A stretch of 64,000 nt of DNA, taken from Candidula unifasciata (lineage: Eukaryota > Mollusca > Gastropoda > Stylommatophora > Geomitridae). A program made the translations under genes and the position numbers. The notes beneath the pieces were generated by a model. That model did not search any database. It was not told the origin of the DNA and was given only the letters and a program-made list of their open reading frames with translations. Each line of letters starts with the position of its first letter. Position 1 is the first letter of the stretch. Of this stretch, positions 50,427 through 60,079 are shown one piece after another. The DNA is taken from contig CAJHNH020006568.1 of assembly GCA_905116865.2 (NCBI GenBank), positions 465,156-529,155 on the forward strand, written 5' to 3'.

Positions 50427-51245
50427 AGGTGTCACAACAGACCTGAACGTCAACCCCGCTGTCTGCCACCCTCCCGGCCCTGTCACATCAGACATGAACG
50501 TCAACCCCGCTGTCTGCCACCCTCCCGGCCCTGTCACATGAGACATGAACGTCAACCCCGCTGTCTACCACCCTCCCAGCTCTGTCACAACAGACATGAA
50601 CGTCAAACCCGCTGTCTACCACCGTCCCGGCCCTGTCACAGCAGACATGAACGTCAACCCCGCTGTCTACCACCCTCCCGGCCCTGTAACAGCAGACAAA
50701 AACGTCAACCCCGCTGTCTAACACTCTCCCAGCCCTGTCACAGCAGACATGAACCCCGCTGTCTACCACCCTCCCAGCCCTGTCACAGCAGACATGAACC
50801 CCGCTGTCTGCCACCCTCCCGGCCCTAACACATCAGACATGAACGTCAATCCCGCTGTCTACCACCCTCCCGGCCCTGTCACAGCAGACATGAACGTCAA
50901 CCCCGCTGTCTACCACCCTCCCGGCCCTGTCACAGCAGACATGAACGTCAACCCCGCTGTCTGCCACCCTCCCGGCCCTGTCACAGCAGACATGAACGTC
51001 AATTCCCGCTGTCTGCCACCCTCCCGGCCCTGTCACAGCAGACATGAACGTCAACCCCGCTGTCTGCCACCCTCCCGGCCCTGTCACAACAGACATGAAC
51101 GTCAATCCCGCTGTCTGCCACCCTCCCGGCCCTGTCACAGCAGACATGAACCCCGCTGTCTACCACCCTCCCGGCCCTGTCACAGCAGACATGAACTCCG
51201 CTGTCTACCACCCTCCCGGCCCTGTCACAGCAGACATGAACGTCA
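50427..51245. repeat. 51/45-bp minisatellite, ~16 units
   Basis: Units contain cagacatgaacgtcaacccc, gctgtctaccaccctcccgg and ccctgtcaca. A shorter unit lacks cgtcaa (45 bp). Both lengths are multiples of three and one plus frame reads a proline-rich NVNPAVYHPPGPVTAD. However, a TGA near 50540, a TAA near 50717 and a one-base insertion near 51002 interrupt it. Two other frames are also open over parts. I call it non-coding. Confidence 0.9.
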
Positions 51246-51532
51246 ACCTACCACACTCGGGGATGAACGTCAACCCCGCTGTCTGCCAGCCTCCGCCGGT
51301 CAAGTGCATTGTGTTGCTTCCTGGAGATGACAGTCAGCAGTCGCTGGAAGTGCACTGTGTTGCTTTCTGGAGACAGTCGCAGACCGAGTGCATGTCCGTG
51401 TGTGAGCCAGACCTCGGTTGACATGTTGCGGTTCTCATGCGGCTGGCTAGGAGGGTTGAGGTCACGGTGACGTCTTCGGGTTGTTGGCTGTGAGAATTCC
51501 AGATTTCTTTACTCATTTAATGCAGACTGACG

Positions 51533-51648
51533 TTCAGACAGGATGAAGCATAGTCATCACGTGAGAGTGAGTGACCTTCAGGATCTCGACGTTCAGACAG
51601 GATGAAGCATAGTCATCACCTGAGAGTGAGTGACCTTTAGGATCACAT
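51533..51648. repeat. 58-bp tandem duplication
   Basis: Two copies of gacgttcagacaggatgaag, catagtcatcac and gagagtgagtgacctt; the second runs directly into copy 2 of the dispersed ~190-bp family. Confidence 0.9.
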
Positions 51649-51785
51649 GACGAGCGATAAACACTGGGTGACACAAAGTGCCACAATATAGATAAGATAC
51701 CCCATTCAGCCGTTGTGTTATATTAGGGCCCCGGCTATAGCTGGGGTAGGGCTTTAAAACAACAAATCATTGCGTCCAATATTGG
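51640..51785 (+). mobile_element. dispersed ~190-bp family, copy 2 (5'-truncated)
   Basis: Begins inside the family at gagcgataaacactgggtga and runs to attgcgtcc. The start of the family sequence is missing. Ends with tccaatattgga, a short palindrome. Confidence 0.8.
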
Positions 51786-51828
51786 AACAGGCAACTAACT
51801 GTGAAAGGGTGGGTAGGCAAGCTAGGTA

Positions 51829-52015
51829 TGTTGTACCCCACCAGGACATTACACAAGCGATAAACACCCGATGACACAAGTAACACCATCTGGATGAGGA
51901 TCACTCGTGAAGAGGTTCCCAGAAACCCCTTTCAGCCGCCATGATCATCCCCCCCCCCTCCCCCGCCAAAAGCCAGGATGGGGCTTCAAAAAACGAAACA
52001 TTGCATCCCACATTG
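51829..52015 (+). mobile_element. dispersed ~190-bp family, copy 3
   Basis: Full block order from ttgtaccccaccaggacatt through gatgaggatcactcgtg and agccaggatggggcttc to attgcatccc. It has a C run with deletion in place of the ccatatttatggc block. Confidence 0.85.
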
Positions 52016-52041
52016 AGAGGACTAGTCGTGGTATTAGTACT

Positions 52042-52231
52042 TTTACCCCACCAGTACATGACACAAGCGATAAACACCAGATGACACAAAGTAACACCAT
52101 GTGGATGAGGATCACTCGTGGAGAGGTCCCAGAAACCGCGTTTAGCCATTAGACCATATTTATAGCTGGGCTATATTGCGGCCCCTGGCAAGAGCCAGAG
52201 CAGGGCTTCCAATAAAGAAAAACTGCGTCAG
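52042..52231 (+). mobile_element. dispersed ~190-bp family, copy 4
   Basis: Full block order, ttttaccccaccagtacatg through ccatatttatagctgggcta to aaaaactgcgtc. Confidence 0.85.
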
Positions 52232-52259
52232 ACGAGGGGATGAATGAATGAATGAATTT

Positions 52260-52462
52260 CTACCCCACCAGGACATCACTCAAGCGATAAACACCCGATG
52301 ACACAAAGTGCCACCATGCGGATGAGGATCGCCGTGGAGAGGTCCCAGAAACCGCGTTCAGACATTTGGCCATATTTATGGCCTGCCTATATTGCGGCCC
52401 CTGGCAAAAGCCAGAGTAGGGCTTCAAATGACAAAAAATTTCGTCCTGAAAAGGACGAAACT
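52260..52462 (+). mobile_element. dispersed ~190-bp family, copy 5, hairpin end
   Basis: Full block order, ending tttcgtcctgaaaaggacg then aaa: an 8-bp perfect stem (tttcgtcc/ggacgaaa) with a six-base loop. A (GAAT)n tract (52240-52258) sits just before its start. Confidence 0.85.
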
Positions 52463-53619
52463 GGATTTACTACACGAGGGGATGATTTACGCAAACTATG
52501 TTGCAAACAAATATACTTTCACGGTAAATAGAAGGGGGCAGCCTATTCTGATAATAAATAAATGCAGTTTTCTGTCTCAGAGAAATGACGCTACCTGTTG
52601 CATTCCCCCGGTTCCTTGAGATATCCCAAACATCTCTTCCGTCATATAGGGTCTGCACATTTCTGTGAAGCTATAATTCTCTCCCAAATTGTAATAATGA
52701 ATCAAAAATGAATTTGTTTATTTCCCCTGTTTTACGTTTGTTATCTCCCTTCAGTTTCTGAATTTTACTTGCCTATCATTTGTATTTCTTCAGGTATGTC
52801 CTTGTCTATTGGCACACATACCTGACGATCGACCTGTGCTCTATGGCACACATTACACCTGAGGGTTGTTTATTTGTGTAGGGACGGAAGCTAAGCGCCG
52901 GCTCGAAGGCAGTTCGATTACTCCGGAAACGTGCAGACTGTTGGCAGAGGTCTCCAGCAAAAGTCTTGTCTGTGTTTGGTTTAAAGTGTGGGCTTGATAT
53001 ATCTGAAGATGCAGACGTCGTGTTTGGGGCGGGGAGTAGTTCATCGCAGGCGTGTTCGCTGGTGTCTGTGCATGTGTGCGTAAGTATGCGCGCTTGTGTG
53101 GGTGGGAAAAGAGTGCGTACAACAGTGTACGCGTGTGATCAGGAAGGGGAAATGACTCGTGGATACACGCTTGCTCTCAGCCTGCTGTGTAGGACTACAC
53201 CGTTCACATACCTTGACTGAGACAGACGACGTTACAAAAATTACTCATTGCAGTTAGTCAGAGACTGAACACCTGGCCGTCAGTATCGGTTCTCACACAT
53301 CATCATCTACACGAATGGTTCCGTGAAGTGCGGATCAAGGTCGGAATGGGCATACACAGCACACAGGATGGGGTAAAGAGGATAGTGGTGCTTAACAGGC
53401 AACTACGTCAAACATTAACATAGAGATCTGCTTCTCCCGGAGCACAAGCATGGCTAACAAAACAAGCGGTCATACATGCAGTTATTGTGTCATACCCCGT
53501 GTAAATGTTCCATACAATTATAAAAAGCAATATGCGCTTTGAAGGCATAGAAAGCATTCGGATGTCACACCTAACCACTGTCACCTGGATCTACGAGGAG
53601 ATGAAGTTGCAGTAAATTT
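52463..53619. other. unique sequence, nothing recognised
   Basis: No element or gene that I can support. A GT-rich, CpG-containing stretch lies at 53040-53130. Confidence 0.45.
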
Positions 53620-53620
53620 G

Positions 53621-53825
53621 TATCCCACCACGACATCACACAAACGATAAGCACCCGGTGACACAAAGTGCCACCATGTGGATTAGGATCACCCGTGAAG
53701 AGGTCCCAGAAACCGCGTTCAGCCATTAGATACCATATTTATGGCCGAGCTATATTGCGGCCCCTGGCAAGAGCCAGATTAGGGCTTCAAATAACGAAAA
53801 ATTGCATCCCTAAAAGGGATGAAAA
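53621..53825 (+). mobile_element. dispersed ~190-bp family, copy 6, hairpin end
   Basis: Full block order from tatcccaccacgacatcaca to gcatccctaaaagggatga. It ends in a perfect stem (catccct/agggatg) whose bases differ from copy 5 while pairing is kept. Confidence 0.85.
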
Positions 53826-53931
53826 GATTGATATTTTGGCAAGTCATTGACCAGTGCACACGGGAAATATCATGGATGGAGCTGATATCATTAGAGGTCA
53901 CTGACAAGGAAGAATCTCTGACGCTAATGTC

Positions 53932-54112
53932 TGTTGGGAAGCACGTCTGTTGGTAAGCACGGCTGTTGGAAGCACGTTTGTTGGCAAGCACGGCTGTTGG
54001 GGAAGCACGGCTGTTGAGAAGCACGTCTTTTGGGAAGCACGGCTTTTGGGAAGCACGTCTTTTGGGAAGCACGTCTTTTGGGAAGCACGTCTTTTGGGAA
54101 GCACGGCTGTTG
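53932..54112. repeat. 17-bp minisatellite, ~10 units
   Basis: Units of tgggaagcacgtctttt with ggctgttg and gtctgttgg variants. A (GAAC)n tract follows at 54233-54255. Confidence 0.9.
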
Positions 54113-54290
54113 TCTGCGAGGTTAAGATAGGGGACATTAAAACACACTTCTCATGGAAAAAATCAGTAGGTATACCTTCGAGTGGCTGCTGCATCAACAG
54201 ACAGAGCAGGTATGGGAACGCCTAATGCGCAGTGAACGAACGAACGAACGAACGTCGATTATAGTTACATAACAATATAAGATTGGTGTC

Positions 54291-54547
54291 CAGACGTCTC
54301 GGCACATCATGCTGTAACAGGGCACACCAGGCTGTAACAGGGCACATCAGGCTGTAACAGGGCACACCAGGCTGTAACAGGGCACACCAGGCTCATGCTG
54401 CAACAGGGCACACCAGGCTGTAATAGGGCACATCAGGCTGTAACAGGGCACACCAGGCTGTAACAGGGCACATCAGGCTGTAACAGGGCACATCAGGCTG
54501 TAACAGGGCACATCAGGCTGTAACAGGGCACATCAGGCTGTAACAGC
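54291..54547. repeat. 20-bp minisatellite, ~13 units
   Basis: Units of gggcacatcaggctgtaaca with cacacc/cacatc variants; one unit (near 54390) carries a short insertion. Confidence 0.95.
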
Positions 54548-54641
54548 AAGAGAGTGTTGGACTTTAAACAAGAACAGTGTGACCAGAGGACGCACCAGAA
54601 AACCCAGAACAGAACAATCACGGGTACAGCTACAGATGGTG

Positions 54642-54889
54642 ACAGTCACTTGCTGACTGAAATACGGGTGCTTCGACAGTCACTTTCTGACTGAAATACG
54701 GGTGCTTCGACAGTCACTTTCTGACTGAAATACGGGTGCTTCGACAGTCACTTTCTGACTGAAATACGGGTGCTTCGACAGTCACTATTCTGACTGAAGA
54801 GAGTGTACTTTAAACAAGAACAGTGTGACAGGTGCACTTCGACAGTCACTTGCTGACTGAAATACGGGTGCTTCGACAGTCGACCAACT
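54642..54889. repeat. 34-bp minisatellite interrupted by copied flank
   Basis: Units of ctgactgaaatacgggtgct then tcgacagtcacttt. Between 54795 and 54835 the array is interrupted by gagtgtactttaaacaagaa and cagtgtgac, a copy of sequence that lies just upstream at about 54552-54582. Confidence 0.9.
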
Positions 54890-56288
54890 AGTTTTCCAGT
54901 GAAAGATGTTTCTTGTGAGCATGTCTTTAACCTGAACACACGCATGTCAAAAACGCACACTGGTAGGAGCAGATTATATAGGTCACAGAAATGTATATTA
55001 ACAAGGCATAGGTCAGACACCAAATACTCGGGTCATGACCCTTTGTCTAGAAAACCTGTCATCTGATGACATTTCCCTATTGAAGGTTGAATGGTAATGT
55101 ATCTCCAACAGATTCTATCTGCAACATTGGTTGTATATTTTCTGTCTCCAAAGTTGGTTGTATTTTTTCTGTCTACTACAGTGGTTGTATATTTTCTGTC
55201 TGCAACATTGGTGGTATACTGTGTTGGACTGTCCTGATCATAGCTCGATGTGTTCTTTTCATTGACATGTATACAGTTTTCTAGATAGTTTACCCTAAAC
55301 GTTCCTCTCCCATGATGCTTTCCTGTTGATTATCTTTGTGTTAGATGTGACAAAAGTATTTTTTCTCTGTCCTATTTATTTCTCTCACCAACGTCCTATG
55401 TATATTTGACTGTTTTTGAGCCTGTTTCCATTTATCGTTAAGTAACTTTGCCCCAGTATTGCCAAAACTCAGTTTCAAACTATAATTGATATCGTCCATA
55501 CTTGTAGTGAAACTCCGTGTTTCTTCCGGGAAAAACATACGTTTTATCTTGCACTTAAAACTTGAAGGCTCTTTTTCACTATGTCTATATAATTATCAGG
55601 GCCATCACCATCATAATCGTGTGCCTTGTCACACATCTCTCCGCAGATCTCGTTCCTGGATATTCTGAATCATTTTTGTTTAAGATATTCCTACATGCTG
55701 CCACCTCAGACTATCAAACGATGTCTCTGAGCCTGCTTCTGTCTCATATCAAACAATACACGAATGAGGTGGTTGACTGATTGATGGATTCCAAATCACG
55801 TGTGCAGTTGTCTACCAGAGCTAGAATAACTTTCGTTATTTATAATTCACGGTAGATACACACATAATGTCTCCTCTTCATCTTTGACAGCCCATCAATC
55901 CCTGTTAATGAAATTATCACATATAACACAGGATAGAAATCAAGCTAGAGGTCCCGGCTCAGCCTGAACGTACACAAGGCACAACTTCTAACAAATAGGT
56001 CATCAGTAGACGTTCGGCCAGGCTGGGGCAAATATTCATTAGGAAAGTGCCTCCCGACAACACTGACTGCGGGCCGCCTGAGTGAGATAAAGGATGTCCG
56101 CGAGAGAGGAACACACAGAGACGGCCCAGTAGATGCCCTGATACATGGCTGTATGCATTTACGTGATACTGAACTAAGGTGGACGAACAACATGGACTTT
56201 CCGCCCCAAAAAGAAAAACTAGAACTGAATACATACATAGAGGGGTGGGGTAACCGACACAGAGCTGTTCTTTGGGTGGGGAAACCTG
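54890..56288. other. unique sequence with one small degenerate repeat
   Basis: A loose ~33-bp repeat (ttggttgtatattttctgtc) lies at 55105-55222, three to four units. Nothing else recognised. Confidence 0.5.
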
Positions 56289-56420
56289 CATGAAACACAA
56301 GGAGTGGACAAAGCTGTATGAAACACAAGGAGTGGACAAAGCTGTATGGAACACAAGGAGTGGACAAAGCTGTATGAAACACAAGGAGTGAACAAAGCTG
56401 TATGGAACACAAGGAGTGGA
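56289..56420. repeat. 28-bp minisatellite, ~5 units
   Basis: Units of tgaaacacaaggagtggaca plus aagctgta. The minus strand is open in three frames over the array. Confidence 0.95.
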
Positions 56421-56624
56421 AATCTTGGCAATCGTCTCACAGAGACCGCAGGTGACGGAACATACAACTCAGTAGTAAATAGTCATAAATAATTACTTAG
56501 AGTCATTAATCTAAATTGTATATTTTCTCTCCATGGTTATGTAAAATTGCAAGCACATCTTATTAGTAGTAGTAGTGGTAGTGGATTCGATAGACACACC
56601 GTCAGGAAGGTCGACGTGATAGAG

Positions 56625-57003
56625 TAGCGGTTCTCTAACTGGGTGCCGCGAGCGTATGCTAGGGGTGCCGTGGCAGTAATCAAGAACTTTTCAAAATCTG
56701 CTGGAGATCAGCGGAGACAGCATTTTAAAACAGAAAGTTCTGAAATGGAGGGTAAAATTAACTAAACATCCCAAAAAATAGTATGAAAAATTTATTCGAG
56801 CAGTTCCATTTATCGCATTAGAGATGGGTTTAGACCGACAAGGGTGCCGCGGCGCAAACACTTAGACCGACAAGGGTGCCGCGGCGCAAACACTTAGACC
56901 GACAAGGGTGCCGCGGCGCAAAAACTTAGACCGACAAGGGTGCCGCGGCGCAAAAACTTAGACCGACAAGGGTGCCGCGGCGCAAACACTTTGAGAACTG
57001 CTG
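56625..57003. mobile_element. hAT-type MITE with amplified internal 32-bp unit
   Basis: The left end tagcggttctctaactg and the right end (reverse complement) cagcagttctcaaagtg form diverged terminal inverted repeats of the cagnggttctcaa type known from hAT elements. The 8-bp flanks tgatagag (56617-56624) and taacagag (57004-57011) match at 6 of 8, both differences being transitions, as expected for an old 8-bp target duplication. No transposase frame is present. Inside, five units of cttagaccgacaagggtgcc plus gcggcgcaaaca (56825-56997) have multiplied the right subterminal region. Confidence 0.85.
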
Positions 57004-57085
57004 TAACAGAGTTAAAATGGTGGCCATGATATCATGTTTATTTGTTGGTTGCCGTCTGTTTAAAAAAAATGTATGCCTTTAGGAG

Positions 57086-57111
57086 CTGAGAAAGAAAGAA
57101 AGAAAGAAAGC

Positions 57112-57171
<60 letters not shown>

Positions 57172-57223
57172 AAGAAAGAGAAAGAAAGAAAGAAAGAAAG
57201 AAGAAGAAAAGAAAGAAAGAAAA

Positions 57224-57255
<32 letters not shown>

Positions 57256-57360
57256 AGAGAGAGAGTAAGCAAGACAAACAGAGGAAAGAAACAGAAAAAA
57301 AAAGAAAGAAAGACGGAAAGCAAGACAGAAAGAAAAAAAAAAAAGTAGGAAAAAAAAAAA
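57086..57360. repeat. (GAAA)n/(GA)n purine tract ending in A runs
   Basis: gaaa tetranucleotides to about 57200, ga-rich to 57290, then A-rich to 57365. Source of Phe/Leu/Ser-rich frames on the minus strand. Confidence 0.95.
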
Positions 57361-57954
57361 AAAAACACACACCCCCACATTAACGTTGCGGATGTTTTTT
57401 GTCCAGTACAAATACAAGTCCAACTCGGTAACTGGGTTTCATGCCAATGTTGTATCGATCGGCGGTTTCATTCGCACGTCCCAGGATATACATATATTCC
57501 TAATTTAGAGACCGGGTGGGGGCATTCCATCCTCTTTCCCTACCCCCACCTACTTGCGCCGTGTGGGCCCGTTTCCGGCAGTCAAGAGCCACTTTCCGGG
57601 GTTTTAGATTGAATAAGAGACTGTAACCTTGGGATGGCCATTTTTGTTAGCGACCTGTTCTGGCTCTCTCGCCAGAGGGCGGGTCCGTGTTTCCGGTGTT
57701 AACGCGCATGTCTCCAGGAGCTAGAGCTCAAAATGGGCTAGATCTCGGACAGGTATTGATTGTTACTTACAACAGAGAGTGGTGACGCAGTGGGAAAGAA
57801 GTTTGTTAAAAATACATTAGGGCAGGGAATTGTTTTGCACATACGCCAGGAAAATAGGAGACATATTTCAATGACAGTCCGCAGGCTGGACATCTACGAA
57901 TTCAGACAACAGTGTATTTACGCAGTACTCCCACCTGTGGTCCGCGTGTTGGTT
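57361..57954. other. unique sequence, nothing recognised
   Basis: GC content rises at 57500-57740. No gene, and no element that I can name. Confidence 0.4.
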
Positions 57955-58365
57955 TCAGGGCCTTGTTGTGGGGGGAAGACAAAAATAGACCCACAGCCTC
58001 ACCGACAAGCATGTCGTAGGAATCGACTAATTGGGGACATCCTTCGAAGTCGGTGTACATATGCGTGGAGGCAAAGAACCAAGAGTCTCCATACAAATAA
58101 ACCAGATCTGTGAAACAAATGTGCACGCAACACCCAGGTCTTAGAACAAGACTGCAGTCCAGAAGTGGACGAACACCCATAATTTTCCACCAGAGTTTGC
58201 AACAGGTGAACGCGAAGAAGAAGAAGGAGGAGGAGGAAAGAAGAGAAGAAGAAGAAGAAGAAGAAGAAGAAGAAGAAGAAGAAAAAGAAAAAGAAAAAGA
58301 AGAAGAAGAAGAAGAAGAAAAAGAAGAAGAAGAAGAAGAAGAAGAAGAAGAAGAAGAAGAAGAAA
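57955..58365 (+). mobile_element. (GAA)n-tailed dispersed element, copy 2
   Basis: Co-linear with 40851-41101: aaaaatagacccacag, gacaagcatgtcg, accaagagtctcc, gtgaaacaaatgtgcac and gtccagaagtggacgaac, then a long (GAA)n/(GAAA)n tail at 58217-58365. It holds about 50 bases that copy 1 lacks (58023-58078). No coding capacity recognised. Confidence 0.7.
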
Positions 58366-58762
58366 ACACATCATGGTGGGTACCGGCACCTTTTTTCCGT
58401 TAAAAAAAAACTCGATGAAATCCAGTAATATATTGTGTAGCTGTTGCAAAGTCTGCTGTTGGTTAGAGCTGAGGAATTCTGCTAGACCTGACCGGAACGT
58501 CTTAGTCTTAGTCTGGAACGTAGTTTCGTTGAACCCTTACATGATTGGGCAAACATTTCTGGTGGACTACTAGAAAATGTTCGCTGGCCCTGACCGCTCC
58601 GCGGACTGTATGTTGAAGGGCAAGGCAGTAGAGACCCAGAAGACATAGAGGCAGCGAGAACGGCATGAAAGAGAAAGAACCATGTAGTAGAAAAATCAGT
58701 AATTAATAATTAAAAAAAAAAAAAAAAAAAAGGAAAGCAGATTTAACAAGTATATTAGATTT
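58366..58762. other. unique spacer with poly-A
   Basis: A run at about 58711-58730. Nothing else recognised. Confidence 0.4.
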
Positions 58763-59030
58763 GGTTCTTAATTTATAACGTACCCCAAACACGAAATTCC
58801 CGTGGGAAATCCACAGCTGACCTGACAGTCCATTATTTCAAGGGGTGCAAGTGTGCTGTTGTATGGTGCTGTTTTTGAGTGTTCATCTAGTGTCTTCTAA
58901 CCCTAACCCTAACCCTAAACTTGGCTGTAGATAAATCGCGAGAAACTACAACCTGAAAACCCTAGAATTTATTGCGAATGTCTCCCGTGACGTAGTCGTG
59001 ACGTCAGGGGTAAGTTATAAATTAAGTACC
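58763..59030. mobile_element. 268-bp TIR element (TTAA-associated) with telomere-like run
   Basis: Terminal inverted repeats of 24 bases match at 22 positions: 58763-58786 begins ggttcttaatttataacg, and 59007-59030 read in reverse begins ggtacttaatttataact; both end tacccc. TTAA lies five bases in from each end, so the true element may run TTAA to TTAA (piggyBac-like target) with TIR tttataacntacccc. The interior has ctaaccctaaccctaaccct (58897-58918). No coding capacity. Class is inferred from TTAA only. Confidence 0.7.
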
Positions 59031-59587
59031 TTATATTTAAATATGTTCTTGTAAATGGCACTGAAAGCAATGTTCTCTATCCTAGTGACACACGGTTTGA
59101 ATATCATTAAGAGATGACGTAATTTTTTATGGCTAACCTAGGCTTGCTAACGCAAGTTTCCACAGTCTCGACCGAAGAACGTTCTCTTGGTGACGGTGTT
59201 GAAGCAACGATTAGGATGTTAGCAACGATTCTGGGGAAGACAGGTCGCACTCCGCCACACAACCACCCAAGTACGGTGTGTTGCATGTAGCTGTTTTCCG
59301 GACTAGATTATGTCGTGTAGTTGATTTTTTCATGGAAAGTGGTAAACTCTGCGGCTATAAACTGGATCTGTTAAACAGAACCGGTCGGATTCCGGTGGTT
59401 CGCATTATGGAAGAGAAGGCTGAGTTCGAATCCTTGTGTGATTACGAAGGCGGAGACGGCTATATGGTAGGTAGCATAAGCTGTGTGTGTCGTGTCTTTA
59501 TCACCCTGTCATTATCATGTACATGTTGTTCAACCCTATGTAATACGGGTGCATTTTTTATGTTTTCTTGGGTTTGTACTTCTCAAC
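59031..59587. other. unique sequence with an ambiguous exon-like or SINE-like block
   Basis: At about 59330-59466 a plus frame reads ESGKLCGYKLDLLNRTGRIP and continues to DYEGGDGYM before a gtaggt donor-like word. But ggtggttcgcattatgg and gagttcgaatcc (59424-59435) inside it also look like the A and B region of a tRNA-derived SINE. I cannot decide; the SINE reading is somewhat more likely. Confidence 0.3.
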
Positions 59588-59660
59588 ACTGCACAATCCA
59601 GCACAATACTGCACAATCCTGCACAATACTGCACAATCCAGCACAATCCTGCACAATCCT
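59588..59660. repeat. 10-bp minisatellite, ~7 units
   Basis: Units of gcacaatcct, gcacaatact and gcacaatcca in mixed order. Confidence 0.95.
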
Positions 59661-59792
59661 GTATTCATTGGTTTCATCATCTTCTTCTTCCTGTGTGCCT
59701 ATGTGGGCATCGGAACAGCAGGACCGGGGGAGAGAAGAGAGCATACTTCTCAGGGAACACAAAATCAGCTTTCGATTCGCTGGCATAACATC

Positions 59793-59937
59793 TTAACTCT
59801 TTGAGTCCCAGGGGGTTTAGCATCACAGACCCAATGTTTAGTAAAGAGAGACTAAATTCGACACATCATGCTTTCCTGGAGCTTCTAGGTAAGAACCTAT
59901 GAACGTATGATGCGTTCTTTGGGACTCAAAGAGTTAA
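59793..59937. mobile_element. piggyBac-type MITE, perfect 18-base inverted ends
   Basis: Left end ttaactctttgagtccca (59793-59810) and right end tgggactcaaagagttaa (59920-59937) are exact reverse complements and begin with TTAA, the piggyBac-superfamily target. Length 145 bases including both TTAA; no coding capacity. The perfect ends suggest a young copy. Assignment to piggyBac rests on TTAA and the ct(c)ttt-g-style terminus, not on a transposase. Confidence 0.8.
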
Positions 59938-59992
59938 TAAAGCTACGTTACTTGTATTTAAAATCAGACAGAAAAGATCATACATGCCTGTG

Positions 59993-59995
<3 letters not shown>

Positions 59996-60077
<82 letters not shown>
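59996..60077. repeat. (TA)n microsatellite, left of the LINE
   Basis: About 40 TA units, abutting the 3' end of the minus-strand LINE. Confidence 0.98.

Positions 60078-60079
<2 letters not shown>

Noticed and set aside
58897..58918. True telomere or recent chromosome end
   Set aside because: Only about 3.7 CTAACC units, inside an inverted-repeat element.
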